Positions 53,395 through 63,171 of a DNA stretch of 64,000 nucleotides are shown here, in pieces. This DNA is from Phytoamicus setariae (GTDB lineage: Bacteria; Pseudomonadota; Alphaproteobacteria; Rhizobiales; Rhizobiaceae), in assembly GCF_016722925.1 (NCBI RefSeq), contig NZ_JAEQNC010000005.1:352840-416839 (forward strand). Direction: 5' to 3'. A program made the position numbers and the translations under genes. Under the pieces are notes generated by a model. It did not search any database. It was not told where the DNA came from and saw only the letters and a list, made by a program, of their open reading frames with translations. The number at the start of each line of letters is the position of its first letter. Positions within the stretch are counted from its first letter, which is position 1.

Positions 53395-54207
53395 ATGGCG
53401 GTTGAAGGAACCATTTCTCTGGCACGAACTGCGCTTGTCGGCAGTATGCTAACGGCCTCGCTGTTGCTCGCGTCCTGCTCGACGGCCAGCCGCGAGACGA
53501 CGGGATCCATTCCACGCCTGAACAAGCCGGTCGAGGCGATGAATGCCGCCGAACTCTCTGCCGCCACCCGCAAGATTGGCGCCGACTACGCCAGCAATCC
53601 AAAAGATCGGAGCGCTGGCCTCAATTATGCAGCCCTGCTGAGAATGACCGGCAAGAACGCCCAGTCACTGGCGGTCATGCAACAAGTCGCGATCGGATAC
53701 CCCAACGATCGCGAGGTGCTCGCGGCCTATGGCAAGTCCCTGGCCGGCGCCGGCCAGCTCGAACAGGCACTCTCAACGATTTCCCGCGCCCAGACTCCCG
53801 ACCGGCCCGACTGGCGGCTGAAATCCGCAGAAGGTGCGATCCTCGATCAGCTCGGCCGCGCCAATGAGGCGCGCAACGCCTACCGCGAAGCACTGGACAT
53901 CCAGCCGAACGAGGCTTCGATCCTCTCCAATCTCGGCATGTCCTATTTGCTGACGCGCGATCTCAAGACCGCCGAAACCTACATGCGCTCAGCAATCGGC
54001 CAACCAGGTGCCGATAGCCGCATCCGCCAGAACCTAGCGCTGGTCGTAGGCCTGCAGGGCCGGTTCCAGGAAGCGGAAAACATTGCGCGGCAAGAGCTGA
54101 CGGCCGAGCAGGCGGAAGCCAACATGGCCTATCTCAAGGGCATGCTCGCCCAGGAAAACTCCTGGCAGAAGCTATCCAGCGCCGACAACAAAAAAAGCAC
54201 AAACTAA
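53395..54207 (+). CDS. tadD: TPR-repeat lipoprotein TadD
   Basis: A 270-residue tetratricopeptide protein. A lipoprotein signal ends in LLLASC (Cys28), followed by several TPR units (about residues 60-230; DYASNPKDRSAGLNYAALLR and YREALDIQPNEASILSNLGM are recognisable). TadD is the pilotin-like outer-membrane lipoprotein that helps the secretin assemble. It converges on the tadC-cpaA group, unlike the single-strand order in Actinobacillus. ATG 53395 follows GGGAG; a frame from 53365 would add a leader ahead of the signal peptide. Confidence 0.87.
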   Translation: MAVEGTISLARTALVGSMLTASLLLASCSTASRETTGSIPRLNKPVEAMNAAELSAATRKIGADYASNPKDRSAGLNYAALLRMTGKNAQSLAVMQQVAIGYPNDREVLAAYGKSLAGAGQLEQALSTISRAQTPDRPDWRLKSAEGAILDQLGRANEARNAYREALDIQPNEASILSNLGMSYLLTRDLKTAETYMRSAIGQPGADSRIRQNLALVVGLQGRFQEAENIARQELTAEQAEANMAYLKGMLAQENSWQKLSSADNKKSTN

Positions 54208-54218
54208 CTGACGGCAAC

Positions 54219-54233
54219 GCCCGCTTTGCGGGC
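54219..54233 (+). terminator. Short GC hairpin after tadD
   Basis: GCCCGC-TTT-GCGGGC lies 11 bases after the tadD stop. The stem is six GC pairs; no T-run follows. It probably acts with the larger hairpin next to it. Confidence 0.4.
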
Positions 54234-54262
54234 TCGCGCCAACTCTCCCAATGCAGAAGCCA

Positions 54263-54310
54263 ATAGCCCAGCGCCCGCCCCATCTTCTGGTGGGGCGGGC
54301 GCTGGGCTAT
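54263..54310. terminator. 20-bp perfect hairpin between convergent tadD and tadC
   Basis: The arm 54263-54282 (ATAGCCCAGCGCCCGCCCCA) pairs perfectly with 54291-54310 around an eight-base loop. It lies between stops of tadD (+) and tadC (-), and so should serve as a bidirectional terminator or transcript end-protector. Confidence 0.75.
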
Positions 54311-54340
54311 CGGGCAATCTGTCTTGATGCAGGTTCTCGT

Positions 54341-55321
54341 CTAGAACCGATCCGAAACCTGGATCCCAGCTGGTCCGAGAATGACGGCGATCAACACCGG
54401 CAGGAAGAACAGGATCATCGGAACCGTCAGTTTCGGAGGCAGCGCCGCAGCCTTCTTCTCGGCCTCGTTCATCCGCTGGTCGCGGCTTTCCTGCGCCAGC
54501 ACGCGCAACGCTTGTGCGATGGGCGTGCCGTAGCGCTCCGCTTGGATCAGCGCCTGCGAGACGGCCTGCACGGAATCAAGCTGGGTTCGCTTGGCGAGGT
54601 TCTCATAGGCAACCCGCCGCTCCTGCAGAAACGACAACTCGGCATTGGTCAGCACCATTTCCTCAGCCAGTTCCGCAGAGTTCTCCGCCATTTCCTCGGA
54701 TACGCGCTTGATCGCCGCTTCGATGGATACGCCCGATTCCACGCAGATCAGCATCAGATCCAGCGCATCCGGCCAGGCACGACGGATCGATTTCTGCCGT
54801 TTTCCGACCTTGTTGGAGATAAAGATGTTCGGCGCATAAAAGCCGACATAGGCTACGCCGATCACCGTCAGCAACCGCACCATGAATGACTTGTCACCGA
54901 GATAGCCAAGAAAAAAGATGTAAAACGCAGCTGCAGCGCAAAAGACAAACGGCAATGTAAAGCGCGCAACAAGGAAGGTGTTGAGCGCATTCTGCGACCG
55001 GTAACCGGCGGCACGCAGCTTGTCGACAGTTCCTGCATCGACCAACGCTTCACGCAGATTGAGCTTGTCGACAATCTGCCGGATCGACGAATTGTTCTGG
55101 TGCCGGAGACTGGAGCGTTGCGTACTGGCTTCCGCATTCATGCGTGCGCGTTCGCGCCCACGAATCAGCTCGCGTTCGGTCGTCACGGACTTCATCCGCT
55201 TCTCAAGACCTCCCTGATCGAAGTAGGGGAGGATGAGACTGTAGATAGTGGCAAAGACAGCAATTGCGACAAGACCTGCAACGATGACGGTCGGGTCGGT
55301 CAATGTGCTCACGAGATCCAT
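54341..55321 (-). CDS. tadC: Flp pilus inner-membrane platform protein TadC
   Basis: A 326-residue GspF/T2SSF-domain protein with an N-terminal membrane helix (about residues 10-30), two central helices (about 108-150), and a final helix with a C-terminal LPVLIAVILGPAGIQVSDRF. The T2SSF block around residues 170-290 includes ALDLMLICVESGVSIEAAI. With TadB it forms the platform that couples CpaF ATPase motion to Flp pilin polymerisation. It is the last gene of the minus-strand cpa/tad series and is followed by the hairpin shared with tadD. Confidence 0.93.
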   Translation of the reverse strand: MDLVSTLTDPTVIVAGLVAIAVFATIYSLILPYFDQGGLEKRMKSVTTERELIRGRERARMNAEASTQRSSLRHQNNSSIRQIVDKLNLREALVDAGTVDKLRAAGYRSQNALNTFLVARFTLPFVFCAAAAFYIFFLGYLGDKSFMVRLLTVIGVAYVGFYAPNIFISNKVGKRQKSIRRAWPDALDLMLICVESGVSIEAAIKRVSEEMAENSAELAEEMVLTNAELSFLQERRVAYENLAKRTQLDSVQAVSQALIQAERYGTPIAQALRVLAQESRDQRMNEAEKKAAALPPKLTVPMILFFLPVLIAVILGPAGIQVSDRF

Positions 55322-55337
55322 GGCGACGCCTTCCTTG

Positions 55338-56348
55338 TCAGAGATCGAAATTGATCATGTTGCGCATGACGAAGATGCCGATCGACATCCATACCGCCGA
55401 TAGGCCCATGATGAGATGACCTCGAGGATCCGTAAAAAGGATCATCATGTATTGCGGTGAAGTGAGATAGACCAGCAGCGCCACGATGAACGGCAAGGCG
55501 CCGATAATCGCGGCAGACGCTTTCGCTTCCATCGACAGTGCATTGACTTTGGCCTTCATCTTCTTGCGATCACGCAACACGCGCGAGAGATTGCCAAGAG
55601 CCTCGGAGAGATTGCCGCCCGCCTGGGCCTGGATGGCGATCACGATCGCGAAGAAATTGACTTCGGAAAGAGGCACGCTGTTAGTCATGCGGGCGATCGA
55701 TTCCGGCACGGACAACCCCATCTGCTGGGATTCAACCACCCTGCGGAACTCCGACTTGACCGGCTCCTTGGCTTCGCCGGCGATCAGCCGGATCGCATCG
55801 TTGAGCGGCAGGCCAGACTTGATCGAGCGCACCATGACATCGAGCGCGTTCGGCAATTCCTCGATGAATTTCTTCATCCTTCGTTTGAACATGAAGCTGA
55901 CGAAGAATCGCGGAAGGCCAACGCCAACAACAAATGCGATGCCCAAAACGAGAAAGACAGGCATTCCCGCCAGAAACGTGAAGGCTGCCGTGGCGACTGT
56001 AAGTGCCACACAGGCGAAATAGAACTGCATCTCGGTAAAGCTCAGCCCTGCCTGCGAAATTCTCGCCTTCAGCGTCGCCGCCTTTTTCTTGTTCGCTTCG
56101 ACCTGCTTTTTCTCAAGCTCCTTCAGCGAGTCCTGCACGGACTTGCGCCGCTTGGTCATTTCCGCAACCCGGTCGCGCGAAGCCTTGATCTTGATCCGGT
56201 CGGTCTCGGCCGCTCCGATCTTGTCGACACGGTTCTGGGTTTTTTTGTCCGCCTCTATTCGCGAGAACAGCACGCCATAGCTCACCCCACCCGCCGCGAT
56301 GGCGACGAGGGCGGCAATTGCAATCACTGTAAAATCAAGGCCAAACAT
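55338..56348 (-). CDS. tadB: Flp pilus inner-membrane platform protein TadB
   Basis: A 336-residue T2SSF-domain membrane protein. Helices at about residues 3-28, 110-145 and 270-335 flank the cytosolic T2SSF block (PNALDVMVRSIKSGLPLNDA), and a charged coiled-coil-like region lies near residues 55-90. It pairs with TadC. Sixteen bases separate it from tadC, so the two are co-transcribed. Length matches the family. Confidence 0.93.
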   Translation of the reverse strand: MFGLDFTVIAIAALVAIAAGGVSYGVLFSRIEADKKTQNRVDKIGAAETDRIKIKASRDRVAEMTKRRKSVQDSLKELEKKQVEANKKKAATLKARISQAGLSFTEMQFYFACVALTVATAAFTFLAGMPVFLVLGIAFVVGVGLPRFFVSFMFKRRMKKFIEELPNALDVMVRSIKSGLPLNDAIRLIAGEAKEPVKSEFRRVVESQQMGLSVPESIARMTNSVPLSEVNFFAIVIAIQAQAGGNLSEALGNLSRVLRDRKKMKAKVNALSMEAKASAAIIGALPFIVALLVYLTSPQYMMILFTDPRGHLIMGLSAVWMSIGIFVMRNMINFDL

Positions 56349-56394
56349 TCTAACCTCTGTATTCCCGAAATCCCCAGCTCACCTTTGCAGGCGA

Positions 56395-57876
56395 CTATTG
56401 CCGCGATTTCGCTTCCATCTCGTCGAGTGCGATTGCCAGTCGTTTGTCTTCCCCGAAGTATCGGGCCCGATCCCAGAAATGCGGCTTGCCGATGCCGGTC
56501 GACTTATGCCGGCCGATGAGCCTGCCGTTGGCATCCTCGCCCTCGATCTCAAAGCGCATAAGATCCTGGGTCACGATGACATCGCCTTCCATGCCGATGA
56601 CCTCGGTGATGTGGGTGATGCGGCGCGAGCCGTCGCGAAGGCGTGCAGCCTGGACGATGATATCGACCGAACCGGTGATAATCTCGCGCACCGTCTTGGC
56701 CGGCAGTGTAAATCCGCCCATCGCGATCATTGATTCGATACGGTTCAGGCATTCGCGCGGGCTGTTGGAGTGGATGGTGCCCATCGAACCGTCGTGGCCG
56801 GTATTCATTGCCTGCAGCAGGTCAAAGACCTCCGGGCCACGGACTTCGCCGACGATAATGCGTTCGGGCCGCATGCGCAGGCAGTTCTTGACTAGTTCGC
56901 GCATCGTCACCTCGCCTTCGCCTTCGATGTTCGGCGGGCGGGTTTCAAGCCGCACCACATGCGGCTGCTGCAGCTGGAGTTCGGCCGAGTCTTCGCAGGT
57001 GATGATGCGTTCAGTCAGATCTATGTAGCGCGTCAGACAATTGAGAAGCGTGGTCTTGCCGGAGCCGGTACCGCCAGAGACGACGATGTTGCAACGAACC
57101 CGACCGATAATCTGCAGCAAGGTTGCGCCTTCCGGCGTGATCGAACCGAACTTCACCAGCTGGTCGAGCGTCAGCTTGTCTTTCTTGAACTTGCGGATGG
57201 TCAGCGCTGCGCCGTCGATCGCCAGCGGCGGCGCAATAACGTTGACGCGCGATCCATCCGGCAGGCGCGCATCGCAAATCGGTGAGGATTCGTCCACACG
57301 CCGCCCGACCTGGCTCACGATCCGTTGGCAGATAGACAGCAACTGCGCATTGTCGCGGAAACGAATTTCGCTTTCCTCGATCTTGCCGCTGACTTCAATG
57401 AAGGTCTGGCCTGCGCCATTGACCATGATATCGGCGATGTCATCACGCGCCAGTAGCGGCTCGAGCGGACCATAGCCAAGCACGTCGTTGCAAATGTCGT
57501 CGAGCAGTTCTTCCTGCTCCGATATCGACATCGCATAGTTCTTGATGGTGATGATATCGTTGACGATATCGCGGATTTCCTCACGCGCGCTCTCGGTGTC
57601 GAGTTTCGCCAGCTGGGAAAGGTCGATGGTGTCGATCAGCGCCGAGAAGACCTGCGTCTTGGTCTGGTAATAGTCTTCCGAGCGCGCCGAGCGCTTGCGC
57701 GGCTGAGGCGGCGGCGCGACATGGCGCACCGGCTGGGACTCGCGCATTGGCTCGTCGAGCACAGGAACCTGTGCCGGCATTAGCGGCGGCGGCTGAACGG
57801 CCGTAACCGCAGCCGGAGGCGCCACCTGCGTACCGCCCGACTTGCCGAAACCTTCATTTCCACGTCTGCCAAACAT
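56395..57876 (-). CDS. cpaF: Flp pilus assembly ATPase CpaF/TadA
   Basis: A 493-residue secretion ATPase. A Pro-rich N-terminal stretch (about residues 18-62) precedes the GspE-type core, with Walker [10 protein letters not shown] at about residues 268-276, the Asp box and [22 protein letters not shown] Walker B region (seen as [16 protein letters not shown]), and a His box [13 protein letters not shown]. It is the hexameric motor for Flp pilus extension and probably retraction. It lies between cpaE and tadB on the same strand. Confidence 0.95.
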   Translation of the reverse strand: MFGRRGNEGFGKSGGTQVAPPAAVTAVQPPPLMPAQVPVLDEPMRESQPVRHVAPPPQPRKRSARSEDYYQTKTQVFSALIDTIDLSQLAKLDTESAREEIRDIVNDIITIKNYAMSISEQEELLDDICNDVLGYGPLEPLLARDDIADIMVNGAGQTFIEVSGKIEESEIRFRDNAQLLSICQRIVSQVGRRVDESSPICDARLPDGSRVNVIAPPLAIDGAALTIRKFKKDKLTLDQLVKFGSITPEGATLLQIIGRVRCNIVVSGGTGSGKTTLLNCLTRYIDLTERIITCEDSAELQLQQPHVVRLETRPPNIEGEGEVTMRELVKNCLRMRPERIIVGEVRGPEVFDLLQAMNTGHDGSMGTIHSNSPRECLNRIESMIAMGGFTLPAKTVREIITGSVDIIVQAARLRDGSRRITHITEVIGMEGDVIVTQDLMRFEIEGEDANGRLIGRHKSTGIGKPHFWDRARYFGEDKRLAIALDEMEAKSRQ

Positions 57877-57908
57877 CGGCTTTACGGCTCCGTACCCGTC
57901 ATTTCACT

Positions 57909-59195
57909 TTATTTCTTCCCAAGCTTGCCGAGAATGCTGGCAAGCCCGGCCTTCTTGGCCCTCTTCACCGTCGCACGGCCGGTAACCACATGCGCAATCT
58001 GCGACATGATTTCGGCTATGGGCGATTTCGCATCCAACTCCCCGACCATACGGCCGGAATTGGCGGCGGTGCCGAATAGTTGCGCATCGAATGGGATGAT
58101 CGCCGCCGGCTGGATCTCCAGCGGCCCGCAGAAGTCTGCCGGCTGAATTTCGGGCCGCTTCGGCATTCCCACCTGATTGAGAATCAGGTGCGGCGTCCTG
58201 TCGTTTGGCCGCAGCTTTTTCAGTGAATCGAAAAGATTCTTGGCATTACGCAGGTTGGCCAGATCCGGGGCCGCGCAGATCACCACTTCGTCGACATCGG
58301 CAAGCAGAGAGCGCGTCCATTCATTCCAGGCGTGGGGCACGTCGAGCACGCTGACGGGTGCTGCACGCTGAAGCACGTCAAGAATCGGCTGAAAGGCGGT
58401 ACGGTCGAAATCGTAGGCACGGTCCAGCAACGAGGGCGCGGCCAGCAAGGAAAGCCGCTCCGAGCACTTCGTCAACAGGCGATCGAGGAAGACCTCGTCA
58501 AGCCGCTCCGGCGAAAAGACGGCTTCGGCAATCCCCTGCGCAGGATCCTGGTCGAAATCGATATTGGCCGTGCCATAGGGAAGGTCGAGGTCAGCGAGAA
58601 TGACTTCCTGGGAAAACAACGATGAAATGCCCCAGGCGATATTGTGCGCGATGGTCGACGACCCGACTCCGCCCTTGGCGCCGATGAAGGCGACGCAGCG
58701 TCCCAGCGGCTCGGCTTCCGGATCGATGAAGATCGAGGAAATCGCTGCGATGAGCTCGCCGAGCGAGACTGGTGAAACCATGTATTCCGACACGCCATTG
58801 CGGATCAGCTCGCGATAAAGCGGAATGTCGTTGTAGCGTCCGATAATGACGACCTTGGTAGAGGGGTCGCATACTTCGGCAAGGGGCGCCAGTTCCTCCA
58901 TGATAGCGGACGGCTGTGCGCTTGTCTCGAGCAGGATCAGGTTTGGCGTCGGCGCCGACGCGAACATGTTCGCGGCCGCCTGAATACTTCCCTGGTTGAC
59001 GCGAAAGCTGACTTTGGCCATGCGCCGATCATGCGCCAGCTTGTCGAACAGGCTGTACATGCTCTCGGTTTCGCAAAACCCGTGAATCGAGATGCGCGGC
59101 AGTGGGCGAAGATGGTCGAGGTCGCCCGGACGAATCTGGGCTTCCGCTTCGGGCTCGTCTTCGCCTCTGTTGATGCCGTATTCTACTGCGTTCAT
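57909..59195 (-). CDS. cpaE: Pilus localisation ATPase CpaE/TadZ
   Basis: A 428-residue protein with an N-terminal receiver-like domain (about residues 30-150, atypical, lacking a clear phospho-Asp cluster) and a MinD/ParA-type ATPase: deviant Walker A FIGAKGGVGSSTIAHN (about residue 170 onward), DLDLPYGTANIDFD and a later VLDVPHAWNEWT. CpaE/TadZ positions the pilus machine at the pole. Thirty-two bases separate it from cpaF. Confidence 0.92.
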   Translation of the reverse strand: MNAVEYGINRGEDEPEAEAQIRPGDLDHLRPLPRISIHGFCETESMYSLFDKLAHDRRMAKVSFRVNQGSIQAAANMFASAPTPNLILLETSAQPSAIMEELAPLAEVCDPSTKVVIIGRYNDIPLYRELIRNGVSEYMVSPVSLGELIAAISSIFIDPEAEPLGRCVAFIGAKGGVGSSTIAHNIAWGISSLFSQEVILADLDLPYGTANIDFDQDPAQGIAEAVFSPERLDEVFLDRLLTKCSERLSLLAAPSLLDRAYDFDRTAFQPILDVLQRAAPVSVLDVPHAWNEWTRSLLADVDEVVICAAPDLANLRNAKNLFDSLKKLRPNDRTPHLILNQVGMPKRPEIQPADFCGPLEIQPAAIIPFDAQLFGTAANSGRMVGELDAKSPIAEIMSQIAHVVTGRATVKRAKKAGLASILGKLGKK

Positions 59196-59245
59196 GGTCT
59201 CGTTCCGTCGCTTCTGTTCGGAGTTCTTTTGCCGCTCTACGCAGC

Positions 59246-59932
59246 CTAGCCTTCACGATAGATTCGGATCACCTCGGCCCGGCGCTGGGCGTCGATTGGG
59301 GTCATGCCGCGCGGCCCGACAAGATCAGCGGGATTGGCGATCTGCGCAGCAAGGTTCTGTTGCGTGGCGCAGCCGAAATTCTCCCAGTTCGTGTTGTCGA
59401 CTACAGTCGGGCCAAAAAGGTCGCTCGGCCATTGGCCGCAATCGTCTGTGATGGCCGTCACCCCGACGAAACTGAGCCGGACAGGCGCGGAAGCATCGGG
59501 GGATTGCGGACTGTAGCTGGTCTGAATGATCCGGGCGCTGGCGATACCGGCGTCCGCGAGCGACTTGCGAATTTCCGCGCGGACCGCATTGGCAGCACCG
59601 GAATTGGCCGCTCCCACCGGAACAGCGACCGCGATCGTGCCGCGTGAGAGCGACAGGTAATCCTGCGCAAAGCCCTTGACGATATCGCGTGTCCCCGGCG
59701 TCAGCCGTCCCTGCCCCGCGCCAACAGGAACATCGAGATTGTGCTCGACTTCGGCAAGCGTGATCGGATGGCGTGTGCGGTAGTCGTCGGGAATGGAGTT
59801 TGTCGTCTGCCGATCAGGCCGCATCGAGCCACAGGAACTGACCAGCGCGGTCATTGCCAGCAACGTGGCAACCGTGCCTATCCTGAGCACTGTGTTCATC
59901 GGCCGAGCCGCGAGGGGATTGGTGTTTTCCAT
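59246..59932 (-). CDS. cpaD: Pilus assembly lipoprotein CpaD
   Basis: A 228-residue CpaD/TadW-family lipoprotein. The signal ends in LVSSC (Cys34), and the mature part has the conserved YRTRHPITLAEVEHNLDVPVG and FGCATQQNLAAQIANPADLVGPRG (given in parts) blocks. It is an outer-membrane partner of the secretin CpaC. I use ATG 59932, preceded by a purine-rich stretch; a TTG at 59938 and an ATG at 59899 (MNTVLRIG) are alternatives. The gene is between cpaC and cpaE. Confidence 0.9.
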   Translation of the reverse strand: MENTNPLAARPMNTVLRIGTVATLLAMTALVSSCGSMRPDRQTTNSIPDDYRTRHPITLAEVEHNLDVPVGAGQGRLTPGTRDIVKGFAQDYLSLSRGTIAVAVPVGAANSGAANAVRAEIRKSLADAGIASARIIQTSYSPQSPDASAPVRLSFVGVTAITDDCGQWPSDLFGPTVVDNTNWENFGCATQQNLAAQIANPADLVGPRGMTPIDAQRRAEVIRIYREG

Positions 59933-59951
59933 GGTCAAGATAGTCCCCTTC

Positions 59952-61529
59952 TCACTTGTAAATGTAGCCGATGGTGCCGTTATACCGGCCCGGCGACTTG
60001 GCGTTTTCGCGGCGGCTGTAGACCTTGTTGACGCGGTTCAAGAAGAACGATGCGATGTCGCCTTCGGGATTGAAATTGTCGTCGGGGCGCGCGAGCTTGG
60101 AGCGTTCGACCGGGCGGACAAGGAACGGGGTCGCGATAATCACGAGTTCGGTTTCATTGCGCTGGTAATCGCGGGAGCGGAACAGGGTGCCGAGGATTGG
60201 AAGCCGTGAAAGACCCGGATAGCCCGAAGTCGCCTGACGGATATCGTCGCGCACCAGACCGGCAATCACGATGGAACCGCCGGACGGCAGCTCAACGGTT
60301 GTCGAGGCCTCGCGCTTGCGAATGCCCATGTATGTGGAGCCCGAACGGTTGGCGACAGACTTACCGAAGGCGTTTTTCAGTATTCCGCCCGGAGAGACCA
60401 CGGATCCTTCAAAAGTCGGCTCGGAAACATTCGTTTCGATGTTGAGCGAGATTCGTCCAGGCGAAAGGACGACCGGCTTGAAATTGAGTTCGATGCCGTA
60501 GTCGACTGTTTCGGTCGACCGCGTCACGCCGCCGTCATCATCAACATCCTGTCTCGATGTTATGCGAAACTCGCCGCCGACCTTGAACTTCGCCTGCTCG
60601 CCAGAGATCGCCGTCAGGCTCGGTTCGGCAAGCGTCCGCATCACGCCAGCCTGTTCCATCGCATTGACGAAGGTCGTAATATCCAGGCTGCCGATCGAAC
60701 CCTTGGTAACGGAATCGCCGAAGGCGTTCACCGATGCACCGAGGTTTGTCGGATTCTGGAACGTGATCGAGCCGTTGTCGCCGGAAATCGAGCTGTTGAA
60801 GCCCAGTTGCTTCAGCACCTGGCGGCTGACTTCGGCGACCGTCACCTTCAGGGTCACCTGGTCTTCGGCCTCGATGGTCAGCATGTTGACGATCTGCGAT
60901 TGCTGGCGGTCTTCGTTGAAGAGGCCCACGGTCGCATCGCCGGTCGCGGAAGTCGCCGAGGCGCTGATGTTTCGGGTCGTCGCTTCACCGCCCTTGACGA
61001 AGATTTCTGCCAGTTGCGATGCTTGCGCGGCATCCTGCGGTGTGCGCACGGTTCCGGACAGAACGATATTATCGGAGATGATCTCGACCTTGATGTCGGA
61101 TTCGGGGATGAACCTCGACAGCTGCGCCTGGAGATTGGAAATGTCGCGTTCGATTTCGAGATCGATGGTGACGAGTTCCTCGCCGCCCGCGCCGAAAACG
61201 AAGACGTTGGTCTGACCAACGGTCTTGCCGAAAAGGTAAAGGCGCGTCGATGTGCGGGTCACCGCATCAGCGACTTCGGGGTTTGCGACGAGAATGTCAT
61301 GAGCATCAACCGGCAGGTCAATCACAATTGCCTTGTTGAGGCCGAGCTTGATGTTCTTGCTAACGCCCGGGCCGACCTGCGAGATCTTGTAGATAGATCG
61401 GGTCGCCGCCTGTGCGGAGGGCATCCCAAGCAAGCCGGAATCGCCGAAACCCGGCACGCCCGAAATCGCCAGGGAAAGGCTGAGCGCTGTGGTGAAAGGA
61501 GCGAGAATTTTGCGATTGGAAATGTTCAC
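59952..61529 (-). CDS. cpaC: Flp pilus secretin CpaC/RcpA
   Basis: A 525-residue outer-membrane secretin. A signal region (to about residue 40), a pilus N-domain (QVGPGVSKNIKLGLNKAIVI, VANPEVADAV), a BON domain (about 125-185) and the C-terminal secretin (about 240-480, with VPFLGDIPVLGALF-like SRLPILGTLFRS and TELVIIATPFLVRPV) follow in order. It forms the outer-membrane channel for the Flp pilus. GTG 61529 is chosen for its AGGGGC site; a TTG at 61547 overlapping the cpaB stop is the main alternative. Confidence 0.93.
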   Translation of the reverse strand: MNISNRKILAPFTTALSLSLAISGVPGFGDSGLLGMPSAQAATRSIYKISQVGPGVSKNIKLGLNKAIVIDLPVDAHDILVANPEVADAVTRTSTRLYLFGKTVGQTNVFVFGAGGEELVTIDLEIERDISNLQAQLSRFIPESDIKVEIISDNIVLSGTVRTPQDAAQASQLAEIFVKGGEATTRNISASATSATGDATVGLFNEDRQQSQIVNMLTIEAEDQVTLKVTVAEVSRQVLKQLGFNSSISGDNGSITFQNPTNLGASVNAFGDSVTKGSIGSLDITTFVNAMEQAGVMRTLAEPSLTAISGEQAKFKVGGEFRITSRQDVDDDGGVTRSTETVDYGIELNFKPVVLSPGRISLNIETNVSEPTFEGSVVSPGGILKNAFGKSVANRSGSTYMGIRKREASTTVELPSGGSIVIAGLVRDDIRQATSGYPGLSRLPILGTLFRSRDYQRNETELVIIATPFLVRPVERSKLARPDDNFNPEGDIASFFLNRVNKVYSRRENAKSPGRYNGTIGYIYK

Positions 61530-61543
61530 GGATCTGCCCCTGT

Positions 61544-62371
61544 TCAATTGTTCTCGTCAGCTTTGGATGCTGTGTCGTTCAGTTGCTGAATCACACCGGA
61601 TTTGATGACCTGGATCGTCGGTGTGCCGCTGTCGCCGGAGAGCAGGTGCTTTGCCACCAACGAATCGGGCTCTTGGGCATCCGCGACCGAGCGGAGCGCC
61701 AGCGTCAACCGCTCGGCCATTTGCTGGGCAACGGTGATCACGCGAGCCTGGTCCGGATTGAGTTCCAACGTCGCTGTCGTGCCCACGACGGACTTGGCAC
61801 CCTCTTCCTTTTCCTGGATTTCCTGATCGATTGCCAGGACACGTATATTGGTGAGTATCGTCTCGGTCGTATAACCGCTGCCGCCCTCTTCCTTCCTGAC
61901 CATGATGACATCGACACGGTCATTCGGCAGGATGAAACCGCCGGCACTGGTGGAGACAGAGATTTCTGTGCCGACCGCACGCTTTCCCGACGGCAGGATC
62001 GACGACATGATTGCATTGCCGGGGTCGGCTATCTTTTCGGCGCGGAGCGGCTCGCCCTCGAAAACCGGCATACGAACGATGGCGTTCTTGAGTTCGGTCA
62101 GCGCGTCAGGACGGTTTTGTTCGGTGATGAACCCCTCGACCAGCGATCCCTCCGGCCATCCGGCCCAGTGCATCGCGTCCTCGGTGAGGCGGGAGCCGAC
62201 CGGCAGATTTGCGGCGGCAACGAGCACCTTGATCACCGGCTCCTTGTGGACCACCGTTTCGGCCTGCAACTGCACGACCGTTTGCTTGCCCGTCAGTTTC
62301 ATCGCGAGGAATGCAGCAGCGCCAGCGGCAACAAGCGCAACGGACAGTATGATAAGTCGGGCGGGCTTCAT
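61544..62371 (-). CDS. cpaB: Pilus assembly protein CpaB/RcpC
   Basis: A 275-residue periplasmic protein tethered by an N-terminal helix (about residues 5-25). It has a SAF domain (about 47-115; VLVAANLPVGSRLTEDAMHW) and the RcpC/CpaB domain (PSGKRAVGTEISVSTSAGGF, FILPNDRVDVIMV). It is thought to stabilise the secretin in the periplasm. It begins the cpaBCDEF-tadBC series. Two TTAACCAT boxes lie 62 and 86 bp upstream, so cpaB may have its own promoter separate from cpaA. Confidence 0.92.
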   Translation of the reverse strand: MKPARLIILSVALVAAGAAAFLAMKLTGKQTVVQLQAETVVHKEPVIKVLVAAANLPVGSRLTEDAMHWAGWPEGSLVEGFITEQNRPDALTELKNAIVRMPVFEGEPLRAEKIADPGNAIMSSILPSGKRAVGTEISVSTSAGGFILPNDRVDVIMVRKEEGGSGYTTETILTNIRVLAIDQEIQEKEEGAKSVVGTTATLELNPDQARVITVAQQMAERLTLALRSVADAQEPDSLVAKHLLSGDSGTPTIQVIKSGVIQQLNDTASKADENN

Positions 62372-62432
62372 TCCGTAATCCCTGCGTTCGGAACAATTTC
62401 AAGCCACAGGATTGAACGGAATTGGTGTAATT

Positions 62433-62464
62433 ATGGTTAACGCTACGCTTACATTTATGGTTAA
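62433..62464 (-). promoter_or_regulatory. Paired TTAACCAT boxes upstream of cpaB
   Basis: TTAACCAT occurs twice on the minus strand (complements at 62433-62440 and 62457-62464), 24 bp apart, facing cpaB. This octamer is the known CtrA half-site type in alphaproteobacteria. Presence is seen; CtrA control is inferred. Confidence 0.45.
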
Positions 62465-62532
62465 TCGTAAATAAACATCTGCAAGCGAGATACGCGGGCT
62501 ATCCAGCAGCAGCCGAATGGCGAGGGCCTGGC

Positions 62533-63045
62533 CTAGTGAGCCAGACCGGTTACGGCCCGCACAAGCGGCATCGAGGGAAACGCCGCAAAGGCCGCCGCGC
62601 CGATGGCAATGCCGTACGGCACCTTCTTGGCGTGCAGCATCGTCTGCGGAACGGGAATTCGGGAAACGATGATCAGGTTGTGGTTAGCCCTGAGCGTCAA
62701 AATGAGGAGGCTCAGCAATCCACCGAAAATGCCGACATAGCTCATATAGACGAGCAGTGATGGGTTGAACCCGAACCACACAGCGCTGGCCGTCAGGATC
62801 TTTGCGTCTCCACCACCCATGGTTCCAAAAGCGAACAGAGCAAAACCGGCCGCAAAAACCGCAGCGCCGGCGCCGAGATGCAGGGCGAAATCGTGAAGTG
62901 ACAAGCCGGCAAATGGAGCGATTGCCACGAAGCTGGCAAGCAGCACGATCGACAGGCGATTGGGGATTGTCATGGTCAACAGGTCGCTGAACGCGGCCAT
63001 CGCCATGCACATGGGAAACACCACAAGTACGACGGCGGTAATCAT
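62533..63045 (-). CDS. cpaA: Prepilin peptidase CpaA/TadV
   Basis: A 170-residue inner-membrane aspartyl peptidase of the A24 family. The first catalytic Asp is in FSDLLTMTIPN (about residue 20) and the second in GTMGGGDAK (about residues 74-82, GxGD type). Five to six helices are predicted. It cleaves the leader of Flp pilins (the G|x4-E-Y site) and pseudopilins. It follows pilA1 with a 126-bp gap that holds a terminator, and precedes cpaB by 161 bp. Confidence 0.92.
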   Translation of the reverse strand: MITAVVLVVFPMCMAMAAFSDLLTMTIPNRLSIVLLASFVAIAPFAGLSLHDFALHLGAGAAVFAAGFALFAFGTMGGGDAKILTASAVWFGFNPSLLVYMSYVGIFGGLLSLLILTLRANHNLIIVSRIPVPQTMLHAKKVPYGIAIGAAAFAAFPSMPLVRAVTGLAH

Positions 63046-63098
63046 CGATACATGACCCTTTGAAAAATTATGAATGAAGCGATTTTATCGAGAGGAAG

Positions 63099-63123
63099 TT
63101 AAAAAGCCGCAAACTGCGAGCTT
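63099..63123 (-). terminator. Rho-independent terminator after pilA1
   Basis: On the minus strand AAGCTCGCA-GTT-TGCGGCTT forms an eight-pair stem with one bulged T, followed by TTTAA. It lies about 50 bp past the pilA1 stop and 56 bp before cpaA, so pilin transcripts probably end or attenuate here. Confidence 0.6.
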
Positions 63124-63171
63124 ACAAAATATTGACTTCCAAGTTTCCATTTTGAACGTAAAAGTCCGCGG

